A DNA stretch of 28,538 bases from Chlamydomonas sphaeroides (GCA_001662425.1 BDDC01001078.1:1-28538), one strand, 5' to 3'. Shown: positions 10,540 through 21,638, counted from the first letter of the stretch. Notes: generated by a model from the sequence alone, not told the origin. Numbers and translations are program-made.

Positions 10540-11130
10540 ACACAGACATTTGAATCCATGGGGCACGGTGTTTCATGTCAAGGTGGGCGTCACCAACTAA
10601 GCTGCAAGCGAGTTGGGGCCTGTTGGGGGCCAGGGCTACAAGAGGTGAAGGCAAGGGCACTGCCTTACCGCCGGGTCGCCGTGCGCCCAACCCCCAGCCT
10701 CTTACTATGGGCCGGCCAGGTGATTGTGGAGGAGGCCGCCCGGGAAGACATTGGAGGAGCGGGGGTGGGGCGTGGCGAGGAGTCTGGCCAACTGCCACAG
10801 TACCAGCCGGACGCTGGTATGCGCCTGAGGCCAGCGACTGGAAGATAAAACCAACGCGAAGCCATCAGAGGGTCCAGTCGCAATCTGAACCTGCGCACCG
10901 AGGCGACATCGGTATTTGGGAGTTGTGGCATGAAGCTGACTCGACGAGCGACGCCCTCAAAACTTTCGCCCGCATCTCAAAGTCCCGACACCTAGCATCT
11001 ACGTGTATGCATGGGGAGGGGGATGGGCGTCCGCGAGTGCAGGTACAGCAGATACCGCCGACGTCGAGACAGTTTCTGAGCCGCGTCACGAACTCTTTGT
11101 TCAGAGTAGGAACATCCTTCACAGGGGTCA
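10539..11130. other. Intergenic, nothing firm
   Basis: No supported gene. A minus-strand frame at 10865-11131 begins at the stop codon of the candidate minus gene above it and is more likely its 3' flank. Confidence 0.35.
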
Positions 11131-11824
11131 TCAGTTTACTGTCTTATTAAACCGGTGCACGGCCGGAAACGCAACGATCTGGCCGACGAGGCGTTGGCTT
11201 AAAACGGCTTCCGTCACGGCAAAAATGTTCCGAGCTGCAATGACGTCTTCCTCGGTTACAAGGAGTAGATATGGGATGCAGGGATCAATAGGTGTTGTCT
11301 GGAGCTGCAGGGGGCCAGGGGGTCGCCGCGCTACAAATTCACGATCCACTTCATTCCCCTCCGCTGTGAACAACCCGAGCCGCATTCATAGCTCCGAAAC
11401 ATCACATACACCTATACGCTACAACACACAGCAAGCAATGCCAGTAGTTTCTGTACAGACAAGGCTCGTTGGAACGGAGCCGAGTCACCTCAGCCGAGCG
11501 TATCACACCCGCAGTTGCCTCCGACTCGTTCAGCTGTAACAGGAGCTTAAAAGCGGCTGCTGGCCCCTGGTGCAACTCCAAGTAAGCGCGCCAAGTTAGC
11601 GCAAGGCGTCCCGGAGCACAGTGAAGCAACGATTGGAACAAGCTATCGTACCTCGGCATCCATACGCAATTTATAGCAAAGTTCGAGCCACGAGGCGCCG
11701 CGTTGGCGTCTGTCGCCTGTACTACAGCCGTTTGCGTCTGCGTTCCCCGGAAACGCCAAGATAATTGCGCAGGGCTGAAAATAGTTGTTGCGCAGAAAAG
11801 CCGCTGCTGTCGATCGAGTATCAT
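11131..11824 (-). CDS. Hypothetical minus-strand gene, probably two exons
   Basis: The first exon starts at ATG 11824 and reads MILDRQQRLFCATTIF..., then RYDSLFQSLLHCAPGRLALT and WRAYLELHQG, which looks like a helical repeat; the W..Y..E pattern loosely recalls HAT repeats. A join from a phase-1 donor near 11508 to the acceptor TTGTTCACAG at about 11364 gives a continuous frame, ending ...VAFPAVHRFNKTVN and a stop at 11131. The donor is not a strong consensus; another donor (GAG/GTGACT) is better but out of phase. The composition is more mixed (Phe, Asn, Lys, Thr) than in its neighbours. The start lies only 59 bp from the divergent start of P2. It could be a gene remnant. Confidence 0.35.
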
Positions 11825-11883
11825 TTTTCAAAACGACCATCCCGCAGGCTTCTTACCCTGACGGCCGAGGGCGCACGAGGATG

Positions 11884-13119
11884 ATGGCACCCCGAGCTTC
11901 TCTCTACAACGTTGGCTGGGAGGATTCCCAAGGACACCCGTCCACCGAGGCGCATGCAGCCGACTGTCGGGCCTCACAGCGGCCCAGCGCAAATGCGAAG
12001 GTGGCGAGTGCCTGCGCCACATGTAGCGCGGGCTCATTTCGCATGCCGGAGCACGCATCGCTGTTCGCCGACTTGTGGATGCGCGATGCGCCCGTCCCCG
12101 AGAGCAGCAGGAGCAGCGACAGCACCCGTAGCAGCGGCTTTGAGCAGGACAGCAGGTCCTGCTCTGCGCCCCTTGAAGACCACGGGCCGGCTGCGGCCGC
12201 AGGCCTCCTCGTGTCGTCCGTTCAAACGCCGCCGTCGATGCCGCCAGCGGCCAGCCATGCAGCATCGCCGGTGCCTCTTACAGCCATCGCCGCCGGCGAT
12301 TCTGCCGCCAGCGCCGGATTCGGCTGGCGCTGCCGACCTAATTGCGTGGCGTCCCGCCCAATCGATACCAGCCTGAGCCTCGGCAGCTTCACCGACGACA
12401 GTCTCCTAGCTGGCGCCAACGGTGCCGACGCTGATTGCCCCTCGGGGCGCCACGCGGCCGGCAACGATGGCAATCCCTCGCGCCGCCACCAGCGGCGCTG
12501 CCAGCACGGCTATCAGGTCGAGAGCGCCGCCGCCGATGCCAGCGGCCCCGACAGCGCCGCTGTCGCCGCCGCCGCCCGCCGTGCTGCTGCTGCCAGGACG
12601 ACCTTCGTTAGCGCCTGGGCCGCCTGGTCTGCGGCGGCTGGCATCTCACCGGACGCCGTTCTCGCTGCTCAGTGCAAGGTTGCCGCCGTTGGCGGCACCT
12701 GCCGGCCGGGTGCCTGCCCTCGGGCCTGCGCATCGGCGCCGATGCCGCCGCCCATGCCAGCTCCGTTGGACCCGCGGCATGGGGCCGCACACACGCAGGA
12801 TGCGCTGCCGCATGGCGATGGAGCGCTGAGCGCGCTCCTGTTTGCGGCGTTCGGGGCAAACGGCGGCGAGGACCTGTTCACAGTGACGTGCTGCGACGGC
12901 GATGACAACATATGTGGTGACGGCGGCGTTGCCGACGGCGTAGGGGCAGAGGTGACCGTGGCGGACCTGCTCAGCAGCGCAGTGCCATCGCCGTCGCACC
13001 TGCCGCTGGGCCCGCACAGCCCCGCTGCCGATGAGGCGCAGGAGACCAAGGCGGCGCAGCAGCGGGAGCGCCAGCCGCGATGGCCGACAGGCCTGCTGCG
13101 GTGCTTCGGCCGGCCCTGA
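11884..13119 (+). CDS. P2: CFGR-tail low-complexity family protein, member 2
   Basis: 411-aa protein of the same unrecognised family and the closest relative of P1. The start at 11884 (second of two adjacent ATGs) gives gapless agreement with P1 over the first 44 residues. Blocks: SAC 42-44; RMPEHASLFADLW 53-65; SSRSSDSTRSSG 74-85; PPAASHAASPVP, matched in P1 by PSPASHAAAPLP; VASRPID then SLGSF 165-169; a single Cys/Tyr unit RRCQHGYQVESAA 204-216; AWAAWSAAAG 244-253, near-identical to P1; ALSALLFAAF 314-323; CCDGDD 336-341; tail LLRCFGRP 404-411. An acceptor-like CATCCCGCAG at about 11838-11847 suggests a 5' intron. There is no signal peptide, membrane span or known domain. It is flanked by the inverted dispersed repeats. 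Confidence 0.82.
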   Translation: MAPRASLYNVGWEDSQGHPSTEAHAADCRASQRPSANAKVASACATCSAGSFRMPEHASLFADLWMRDAPVPESSRSSDSTRSSGFEQDSRSCSAPLEDHGPAAAAGLLVSSVQTPPSMPPAASHAASPVPLTAIAAGDSAASAGFGWRCRPNCVASRPIDTSLSLGSFTDDSLLAGANGADADCPSGRHAAGNDGNPSRRHQRRCQHGYQVESAAADASGPDSAAVAAAARRAAAARTTFVSAWAAWSAAAGISPDAVLAAQCKVAAVGGTCRPGACPRACASAPMPPPMPAPLDPRHGAAHTQDALPHGDGALSALLFAAFGANGGEDLFTVTCCDGDDNICGDGGVADGVGAEVTVADLLSSAVPSPSHLPLGPHSPAADEAQETKAAQQRERQPRWPTGLLRCFGRP

Positions 13120-15019
13120 GCGCATGGCGGGCTGTTGGGCTGTGCTAGGCGGCTTGAGCCAGGGGGTGGCTATCCCTGCGCACGCGTCCCTTACATCAGG
13201 GAGGTTTAGGCGCTTCGCGGCTTGCTCCTATCTACATGCCCTCTGTGGCGGCAACAGTATGTGCACTCTTTCAACGGATGTGGGCCAACGTGACTTCCGT
13301 ACTGCGGGGAAGTTGCGAGACGATGCGAGGGCAGCTGCACGGTTTCAGGCGTGCAGCACCCGAGGGCCTTGGTGCCCAAGGCATGGGTCGCTTGCATGCG
13401 GCGACTGTGCGCGGCGGTGTGCGTCGGGGCTGTGCGTTGGTCGCAGGTTTCGAGGTCGGTGTATCCTGCTGGGGCAGGTCGCAGTGCCGCGGTGACGCAG
13501 CACGGGGTGTCGGGCGCTAACTTGTGATCTCGTTTGCGGCTGGGAGCATGGGGGTGGCAGGCCGCCCAGTGGTGGATGCATCCCCCAGGGCGGAATTACC
13601 TGAACTTTCAGTTTGAGCGAGCGAGGGCGGGGTGGCACGGCGGCGGCCGGCGACGGCGGCTGGACGCACGCACGCGCCCTTGTCATGGCTTCGGCACAAC
13701 GGACAGACGGACGGCTCTACGCATGGACGCAGGGGGCGCACGTCACGTCCCGCCTTGGTGGTGATGATGCGGGGTTTGGGCGGTCTGGTTTGGCGCCAGA
13801 GGTGGAAGGGATGGCGTAGGGAAAAGCCATTTCAGTGCAGCAACCATTCTTGTACCATGGGCATGCTGACAGAAACCTACGATCCTATCTTATGTAGTCT
13901 ACAAGAACCGCGCAGTGGATCCTGCTATTTTGTGGTGGCGCGCGCCTTTCGCGCCCGCTGCTCCTAGATTGTTGGTAATACTTGATGTTGATAGTTGTGC
14001 GGCTGCTGCTGTTGCTGTGCGGCAGCCCTTGCACATGTGGGCTGCTGGCAAGGCTAATGCCACCGAAAGGTGTCATAGGCGCCCATGCAGCGTCAGGCGG
14101 CGCGGCGCCGTCCACACAGCACGTCCGCTGCTCGCTTCCTGAGCAGGTTCTGCCGTTGTACGTACCGCGTAAGCGGGTATCGAATGGAGTCGGACCTTGC
14201 GCGGTGGGTCTGGCGCGGGCGGCCGCCGTGGCATGGTTCCACCTGCGGCCCTCGGCATGGCGTTATTCAGTTATTGAGTTGATGGATTGAGGTGTTGTGC
14301 AGCCGTCCTGCTGCGGCGTGTGTGGTATAGCGCGCAGGGCCGCCCGTGCCCCCGCCAGCTGCGGCGCCGTGTGCCTGTGTTGAGTTCGCCGCCCTCAAGT
14401 TTTGTGGTGTGGGCTCATCACCACGCGTGGCCACGCTGGCGGTCCGCCAACAGTGTCGCGCTACCGCGCGGCGCAACGGGTAGCGGCGGCCCGCGCGCAC
14501 GGCTGCACGCTGCGTCCATGTGGCCTACATTCTGTCACATGTGCCCTGGCGGGACGCGTGTCTCCCCTGCGCCCTGATGCTCGACACGCAGTCCCTGGCA
14601 CGGTCTTGGGCTGCGCGCAGCGAAGCAGGCGTTACTTAGCGGTAGCTAGATTGTTGGGATACGCACACGCGAGCCGGGAGGTCGAGCGGTTGCGGCCTAT
14701 GGCGTCGACCGCCGCTGGGTGCGGCGGCATACTGGAGTTGGTGGGCCTGGGTAGCCGGGTAGTTTGGGCTCGTGCATGGGCCGCGCGAGGGGGCGCCCCT
14801 GGTCAACTAACGCACCGCTGCGCGTGATGGTCGCATGGTGGCTGCCGGCCGCAGCCAGGCAGGTGCTGCGCGCGGGAGGGCGTGCACGAGAGCTAGCCCC
14901 GTACTAGCAGGACACGGTACTAGCAGTGGCATCGGCATGGCAGCTGGTCGTTACTATCAAGCTTTTGCATGGCAGCACGGCGGCGGAGGCGCGGCGCAGC
15001 GCCCGCCTGACGACAACGC
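13120..15019 (+). other. Long 3' flank of P2, probable 3' UTR
   Basis: No gene recognised. The plus strand is again G/T-rich (for example TTGGTGGTGATGATGCGGGG near 13760 and GTGCGGCTGCTGCTGTTGCT near 13996). The flank matches the one after P1 in length and strand bias, though no extended sequence identity between the two was seen. Confidence 0.4.
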
Positions 15020-15024
15020 TGTAA
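15020..15024 (+). terminator. Candidate polyadenylation signal TGTAA for P2
   Basis: This is the first plus-strand TGTAA after the P2 stop codon, 1.9 kb downstream, almost the same distance as in P1. Confidence 0.25.
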
Positions 15025-15584
15025 CATGCCCAGTTTCGATGCGCTCCCGTCCAGCCCCATTTGTTACTCTGCCCCGTCCGACAGTCTGGCCTCCACGGCG
15101 TCGCTCCGCTACGAGCTCCGCGCCTGCCCGCCAACCCGCAGCCAAGCTCGTGTGGCGGTTGGCTGGGGCAGTAGGTTGCGACGGTTGTGAGCGCTAACAC
15201 CGCCCGTCCGTCCGGACGCCATACTCCGCGCACGCGCGGCTCTAGCGCCTGTCTGCCATCAGCACCCCAACTAACGCCGGCGGCGGCCGGCCACCGCGAC
15301 CAAGTCCAGCCTACCGAGCCTGGGCGCTCCGGCGTCTATGACTTCAGCAGGCTTCAACTACGGTAAAACCTTGGTTCGTAGGCCCGCCAAGCACTATTCC
15401 GACTTTTTCACCACCTAAACAAACAGGCCCACTATGCAGCCAGCCGGCACCCGCGCCGCTGCGTCTGAGCGGCTGGCTGGGTGGTGCTCGTTCAGCCCGT
15501 GAGCTGCGTACGGGGATACGGCTGCCGGCTTTGCAGTAATTGAAGCATTGATACCGTAACTGCTCAAAGTAGGGCCGACACATT

Positions 15585-15654
15585 GGGAGGGACACGATGG
15601 GAGGGACACGATGGGAGGGACACGATGGGAGGGACACGATGGGAGGGACACGAT
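15585..15654 (+). repeat. Minisatellite, 14-bp unit x 5
   Basis: Five perfect head-to-tail copies of GGGAGGGACACGAT end six bases before the right copy of the dispersed repeat. Perfect identity implies recent expansion. Confidence 0.97.
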
Positions 15655-15660
15655 GCTTAC

Positions 15661-15891
15661 AAACCTCCCCAGCTGCGCATGTGCGCATGGCTTGCCCCCA
15701 AAAGAGGCCACCCAGACCAGATGCACACCGTCGGTCATTATGCGGTCATACCTGGGACTGTTTGAGGGGTCTCGGGCACACCGACCTCCGTGCCCTCACC
15801 CCACGGGCCGGACCTAGCCGCCCTAACTGCCTCCACGGCAGGACCATATATCTAACGTACGCCGCCGCTAACGCACGCCGCCGCTGCTGCA
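15661..15891 (+). repeat. Dispersed repeat, right copy (inverted relative to 9060-9275)
   Basis: See the left copy. This copy starts at AAACCTCCCCAGCTGCGCAT and carries a slightly expanded GCCGC-rich end. It lies between the convergent 3' ends of P2 and P3. Confidence 0.85.
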
Positions 15892-16188
15892 AAAGGCGGT
15901 CGCCCGCGACGGTCTGCCAGGTTGTTTCCACAGCGGCTGGCTGGCATGGGGGCTTGGGGGGGGGGCGACAAGGTTGCCCGCGTGAAGCCATGGAGCCAGA
16001 GCGATGCCACCCAAACTACAGGTCTGTGAGCACTCACCGTATGTAGCCGGAGTCCTTCTTGCCATGTCCTCCTACATATCCCGAGGCCCTGGCGGCCGGC
16101 GGCGCAGACGCTCCGCCGGCCGCGCGAGCTGCGTGTGTGTTGCGGCGGTGCACCGCGCACGGTGACAAGAGAGGGTTGCGTTTCAAGT

Positions 16189-16193
16189 TTACA
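16189..16193 (-). terminator. Candidate polyadenylation signal TGTAA for P3
   Basis: TTACA on the plus strand (TGTAA on the minus strand) is the first such word seen downstream of the P3 stop codon, about 2.3 kb away. Confidence 0.2.
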
Positions 16194-17019
16194 ATTGAGC
16201 TCCGTAGATAAACTTCAGGTTGGGGTAACTTCAGGTAACAAACTGGGAGCGAGGTCATTGTGCAACGATCACCATCCTGGCTGCCGCCCGGGCCCAGCTC
16301 TGTTTCACCCTTTCCCCCTCAGCTACCGCGATACGCAGGCAGAACGACAAGCAGCATCGTGCTGAACAGGACACAGGAACTGGTCCGACAACAATCACGT
16401 TATAACGTTTGGCCAACGAAGCGGGCCGTGCCAAGCGCAGGCCGCTGGTTGTTTGTGGCGGCTCCCCTGGACGGCCGCAATGCAGCGCCGCTGCCAGGCT
16501 GACAAGGTGGCCCCATCCGGAATGGGGATCAGGGCGTAGCCCCCGCCCCCCGTCCTGCGGCAAGGCCTGCCGGCCGCCCCCACCAATTTGGGCTACTTCA
16601 CTGATAGTCGTTGAAACGCAGGCGCCCTACCATCTCCTCAACCAGCGCTCTACGTGCCGGCACTCGTCTGGGGCGCGACCCCTGGTCCCGCCCTTGACCC
16701 GGACATAAATCTGCAGCCGCCCTGCAATCAGCTTAGGATCGGGAACACGAGCTTCTGCTGGATAGCAGGGCCACGCCGAGAGGTGCCGTGTCCTCCTTCG
16801 CTACCGTAGTCGCCATCCCAACAGCCGCGTACGTAAGGTGTTAGAAGATTGCGTGATCAGCTTAAGATCATCACCGCTCGCGTCAGGTGCCCAACGACCA
16901 ACACACAGCCCCACGCCCACAACCCCCGCGCCCCGGGGCGCAGCACAACACGCTTCCCCCCAATTCGGCAAATATGGCATGAACACGTGCAAAGCTCAGC
17001 TCGCGGGCGCAGCACACGC

Positions 17020-17104
17020 GGCAACGCTGATGCAACATACACACACACGGCAGCACTGATGCAGCACGTGCGCACGGCAGCACTGATGCAGCACACACGG
17101 CAGC
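17020..17104. repeat. Imperfect tandem repeat, unit 23-29 bp x 3
   Basis: Three units begin GGCAACGCTGATGCA or GGCAGCACTGATGCA, each followed by a variable CA-rich spacer. They start at 17020, 17049 and 17076. Confidence 0.85.
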
Positions 17105-18471
17105 TGGCCGCACGGCTCGGGGCTTGAGCAGCCGCCGGCCAACGCCCCAAAAGGCCAGCACACGACAGTCGGATACAAACCTTTCGTCGACGTATATACT
17201 AGCGATCACAGGAATGGGCACCGGGGATCGCCGCCGGGAGCCGGGAGGCCGCAAAGCGCACGTTGGCAGGGCCGCGTCAGCGCATGCCGCCGAGGGCTGT
17301 GCTGCCCGCCACAAGTCGGCCAGGAGCACACGAATTGCAGTTCAATATCGATGGCAAGCCCGCAGTAGAAGTTTGGGTGCGTGACCGGGGGCGGAGGGGC
17401 GCTTCGGGGCCTCAGTAGGACAACAGGAACAACAGCAAGCCTCTTCTGTCAGGCGGGCCGTCGGCGCAGCCGCCGGCGCGTGCCTGCACGGCAGCGCCGC
17501 ACATCAACCGCAGCGCGGAGAGCCCAGGAACGTCAGGTAATCAAGATACGATACCGGAAATCAGGTTGCCTAGATACGTTGCGAAGACAATACCGTGTCA
17601 GTCCAGCCGCCGACCGTCAAGGCAGAGTGCGTACGGTGCGTACGGCCCGTGCGTGAGGTGTGGATTGGCTCATGACCCCGGGCAGCGTACGGCAAGGCGC
17701 CGTGCCCTGGCGGCCCCGACCCCATGACGTGAGGTATGACCGCTTGGGCAAAAAGCCAGTGTGAGCTGTAATGCAGCCAAGCACAACACAACCACAGACG
17801 ATCGAGCCCCGCAGCAGCGCCGCAGCCACGGCCGGTTCGGCGTTCAAGATGAATGCAAGAGACGCGGTGCAAAAGTAGCCGGCTGGAGCTAGGCGCCCCA
17901 CCGCACGACAGCACAGCACGGCAGGACAGCTAGATGTGTCATGCATGGCAGGGCTCTGCAACGCAGCAGCGCGCGTGCCGTTCCAAGAGGCCTCCGCGGC
18001 ACGCGGCGGCAGGGCTGTGGTAAAGTCCAACAGGGCCCATCAACGGAACCAGCGCGCCGGGCCCGGCACAATAGCGGCCGCGGCCACGGCTGCGCCAGCC
18101 ACGGGCCAAAGCAGCAACAGCAATTCGCGCAGGCAGCATCGTACGCATCGCGGCATGCGGTTGTGCGCAACGTAGCGACGCATGCATGGAAACAGTGCGA
18201 CTTCCAGCATGGGAATGTTCAGTGCGGTAGCCAAGGGGTGTCGAGAGCAGTTAGGTCCCTCCCCAAGCCCAACCCAAACGACCGTCGCGACGGGGCCCAT
18301 GAAGCAAGCAGCCGGGCTGCACCCGCCACGTCCAACAACCACAGCACCCCAAGCAACGGCTTTGATCACACACAAAAGACCGCAGCCACGTGCATGCTCG
18401 GTAGCTCAGACTGCGCTTGCGGTCGCCGCCGTCCAAGGCCGCACCGTCTGTGCCTCCATTCCGGTCGAGCC

Positions 18472-19866
18472 TCAGCCACGGCCAAAGCACTGCAGCAGCA
18501 GGCCAGCCCGGCGGCGTGGCTCCGGCTCCGCCTCGGCCTGCGCCTTCGCCTTCGCCTCCCCGCGGATGGTGGCGGGCGTCGGCGGCTCCGGGTCGACAGC
18601 GGGCCCCAGACGCATCAGCGGCGTCGGCGACGAGCGGCGGCCGTCGACGGCGGCGCCGCCACGCAGCGCCAGCTTGGCGCTGCCGCCGCTGCCTCGGTCC
18701 GCAATGTCGCGGCCGAAGAGGCCCTCGCCGCTGTCGCCGCCGCGGCCGCTGAAGCTAAAGGCAGCGAGCATCAGCGCGCTCAGGGCTTCTGCCGTGAAGC
18801 TGGCTTCGGAGCCCGCCGGCTTCGGCGCCGCCGGCCTCGCCGCCGCGGCAGCAGCGGCCCGCTGGGCTGCGACCGCCGCCGCCGCCGCCGTGGCGAGGAC
18901 GGCCGTGAGGTCGGCGACGGCGCCGAGGCCACTGGCGTCGCCGTTCACCCCTGGCTCGGGGCCGCCGTCGGCCGGCTGGAGGTAGTATCCAAGATTGCAC
19001 GCGCGAGGGCAGCGGCAACGGAGGCCGCCAGCGCTGCTGGCGTTTCTGTACTCGATGGCGGCGCCGCCGCCACCGCCGATGGGCTCGAGGAGGTCCGAGT
19101 CAAGGAAGCTGGTTGCCTTGCTGATGTCTGGGTCCAGCACGGCGGACGACAAGCCGCTGCAAAGCAGCCAATCGGCCCCGCACACGGTGACCGCGGTGGC
19201 GCCGGCGGCGTCAGCCCCGAGGCCACCGCGCGCAGAGGCGCGCAGGTCCACGGCTGACATGCCCGAGTTTAATGCCAGCAGCGCCGGTGCTGCGGCAGTC
19301 GGTGGCGCGGCGGCTGCTGCCATGCAGTCCGAGCTGGCGGCGCCAGGGCTGGCGGTGGCGGGCAGTGCCTTAGCATCGATGGCGTCGGACGTGGCCTCGA
19401 CCGATAGCCCGGCCAGTTCCGGATTGTTTCTCCAGGTGTCGCACGCAGGCGACATGTTGGTGTCGGCTGGGGGCGTGGAGGCGCACCCCGAGGACTGGCG
19501 AGGCGCCAGGCCGCTGATGGCGCTGCCGGTCTCGCTGGAAGTTTCGTTGAACACGCTCGATCGGAGCATCGAGATGTTCACGGGAGTCGCGCGCGAGGAC
19601 GTATCATATGAGCAGCAGGCGCTTGAGAGCGCGTAGCTGGAGTTGATGCCCATGGCAGCTGCGACGCGGGACGGCGTGCCGCTTTGCTGCGCCGAAAAGC
19701 GTTCGTTGCTGGCGCTCGGTCGAGGTGCACCAATGCCATGATGATCCGCTTCTGATGCCACACTGTGCATTGACGAGCGTTGGGGCTGGACTGGACTGGG
19801 CAATGTCAAGAACGGCAGCCGGAACGGCTCGCCACAGCCCTCCGTGGAGGCGTCGCACTTGAGCAT
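18472..19866 (-). CDS. P3: CFGR-tail low-complexity family protein, member 3
   Basis: 464-aa protein, closest to P4. The ATG at 19866 is supported by gapless N-terminal agreement with P4: M1, D5, G10, C11, P14, L17 and P18 coincide. Blocks: SSACCS 81-86, continuing SSACCSxDxxxRxxPVxIxxL, which is identical in pattern to P4; SSVFNETSSETGS about 103-115; SFLDSDLLEP 253-262; a single Cys/Tyr unit CRCPRACNLGYYLQPADG 284-301; ADLTAVLATAA 318-328; FTAEALSALMLAAF 357-370; a charged AKAKAQAEAEPEPRRR run; tail LLLQCFGRG 456-464. The family's CDGD motif is not evident here. A 438-codon frame on the opposite strand is rejected as a shadow because this strand carries all the conserved blocks. No known domain. 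Confidence 0.82.
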   Translation of the reverse strand: MLKCDASTEGCGEPFRLPFLTLPSPVQPQRSSMHSVASEADHHGIGAPRPSASNERFSAQQSGTPSRVAAAMGINSSYALSSACCSYDTSSRATPVNISMLRSSVFNETSSETGSAISGLAPRQSSGCASTPPADTNMSPACDTWRNNPELAGLSVEATSDAIDAKALPATASPGAASSDCMAAAAAPPTAAAPALLALNSGMSAVDLRASARGGLGADAAGATAVTVCGADWLLCSGLSSAVLDPDISKATSFLDSDLLEPIGGGGGAAIEYRNASSAGGLRCRCPRACNLGYYLQPADGGPEPGVNGDASGLGAVADLTAVLATAAAAAVAAQRAAAAAAARPAAPKPAGSEASFTAEALSALMLAAFSFSGRGGDSGEGLFGRDIADRGSGGSAKLALRGGAAVDGRRSSPTPLMRLGPAVDPEPPTPATIRGEAKAKAQAEAEPEPRRRAGLLLQCFGRG

Positions 19867-21552
19867 GGTTGCAGGGGGGCGACAGCGCTGTGCGTCTGCA
19901 TAGGGAAGAGAGGGGTCGTGGCAGTGTCGTTGGAGACGTGCGACTCGAAGAGACTCGCATCCTGCCGTTCCGCACGGCCGGTTCTCAGCAGCAACACATG
20001 CTGATACAACACAGTCCTGTCAATTGGTATCAGCTAGGGGAGGGGCCTACGCGGCGTCTGCGCGGTGCTTGAACCGAGAGAAACGGCCGCTCGACGCCAG
20101 CATCTGACCGCTCAGCTCAGCCACCACCCATGACACGCATGATGAAACGTGGCACATTCAGTAAATTGTCTCATCCAGCGTTCCATTACGCCAGATGTTG
20201 CACGTCCACAGGCAATTCTACATACTCCATGCCCTTCCAAGCATACGTCGCAAGCGTTGACATTACCTTGGTGTCAATGGTAATGACCGGACCCAGAGCC
20301 TTGCAAGTATCGAGTTCGCGGATGTTGGGGTTAGGACATAGACTATGCCACTGCTCCGCGTGCGACGCTCCTGGGCGCTGCTGCCGTGTAGGCATATTGG
20401 ATGTATAGCTATGCAAGGCGCTGGGGAGGATCGAGGCAGAAACACAAGGATTGTGGGAGAATCCTTCGGCGGTTGTCCTTGGGACGAGTTGCCTACCTAG
20501 CAATACCGGTGCTCGCAAACTGAGTGCTCAGCAACCAAACGCTCAATTGCATATCAGTCGAGCTCAAGCGGAAGCGCAAACCCTGTTGTAGCAAGGTTTC
20601 GGCCTTGATTTACGCGCTGAAACCTCTGAAACCGCGGCTGCGCGTAGTCATTCTTACTCGCATTTGCTCGAAACAGGTGTTCAGTACCTCCCCGCACGAC
20701 TCTACCCATAATAAGCCCAAGTCTACCCAATCGTCCACTTTCTTAAACCTGCTGCTGATAGGCCGACACGTGCCGGGTATTCGCGAGTGCGCGGCAGCGG
20801 CGGCAGCCGTTTCAGGGCCACGGCGCACTGCTCTGGCATGTCGGCCATTTCGCCGAAAATGCCACGCAATGCTGCGGTAGTCCTGCCCGGGATGCCCGGC
20901 CTGTGCCCCAGAGCCCCGCGCCTGCGCGGCAGTGCCCATCCAGCTGCACACCCAGGGCGCCACGACCGTGCCCAGGGGTGGCCGCTGACCGTGCCCAACC
21001 CCACTCTGGCCTTCGTAACCCACCCTCCATATCTTTCGCTCTCTGCTGCTGCAGCAGACCTTTTTAGCACCAGCGGACTCGCTCACAGCAGCCGTTGCCA
21101 ACGCTGCACCAGCCGGCCTCCCTTTGTCACATGTCCGGTGGCCGGGACCCCTGCTGACGCAACATCTCCGCAGGTCGGCACTACGGTATCACCAACACGA
21201 CGCGCCAGGGTGGTGTTCAGGTCAACGGAGCGGCCACCCGGCCTGGCCGTGCGGCGGAGCGGAGCCGCACGGGCCGCAGCTGGTGCCCCTGGGGTCTGAC
21301 CCATGGGTCTGACCGCGCACCACCAACCCAGCCCGCCGCCATGTGCCCGACCGGCGTAGCATTCCAAGTCCACACATCAATAACACGAGCGCCAGCTTGC
21401 GATGGCGCGCAGTGCCTCGCACGTTCGCCGGGGTCATGCAGCACCGCCAGTCAAAGCCAAAGCCGGGGTTGCGCCGCCGCAGCTCGCCGCGCATCACGGC
21501 GGAGGCGTGGCGACTGTCGAGCAGCGAAGTGTCCACACGCCGGCCACCTTCG
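19867..21552. other. P3 upstream / P4 downstream region, no confident gene
   Basis: No complete gene is supported. Two minus-strand stretches look more protein-like than their surroundings: 20345-20186 (ELDTCKALGPVITIDTKVM..., ending in a stop) and about 20760-20610 (RFKKVDDWVDLGLLWVESCG..., with GTACTG and GTAAGA donor-like sites inside). They may be 5' exons of P3 or a relic gene. They could not be joined to P3 with confidence. Confidence 0.3.
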
Positions 21553-21638
21553 CAGGCCAGCGCCGTACGCGCGTACGGTGCCATGCCCGCGATGGCCGGC
21601 GCGCCACGGGCGGCCCGAGCCCAGCAGCGTGGGCCCCA
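21553..21638 (+). repeat. Local direct repeat, copy 1
   Basis: Starts CAGGCCAGCGCCGTAC and ends in GCAGCAGCGTGGGCC-like sequence. It matches 22016-22095 with scattered differences. Both copies lie in the 3' flank of P4. Confidence 0.75.

Larger units (their letters stand above)
15892..18471 (-). other. Long 3' flank of P3, probable 3' UTR plus intergenic
   Basis: No supported gene on either strand. The plus strand becomes A/C-rich (for example CAAGCACAACACAACCACAG near 17778), the mirror image of the P1 and P2 flanks, as expected if this is the 3' flank of minus-strand P3. The bias switches at about 15.1-15.9 kb, where the convergent P2 and P3 transcripts would meet. Confidence 0.4.

Noticed and set aside
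15581..15817. Short frames across the minisatellite and right repeat
   Set aside because: They are translations of the 14-bp repeat and the dispersed repeat, not genes.
17941..19257. 438-codon open frame on the plus strand across P3
   Set aside because: Arg/Gly/Ala-rich shadow of the minus-strand gene; only the minus frame carries the blocks shared with P1, P2 and P4.
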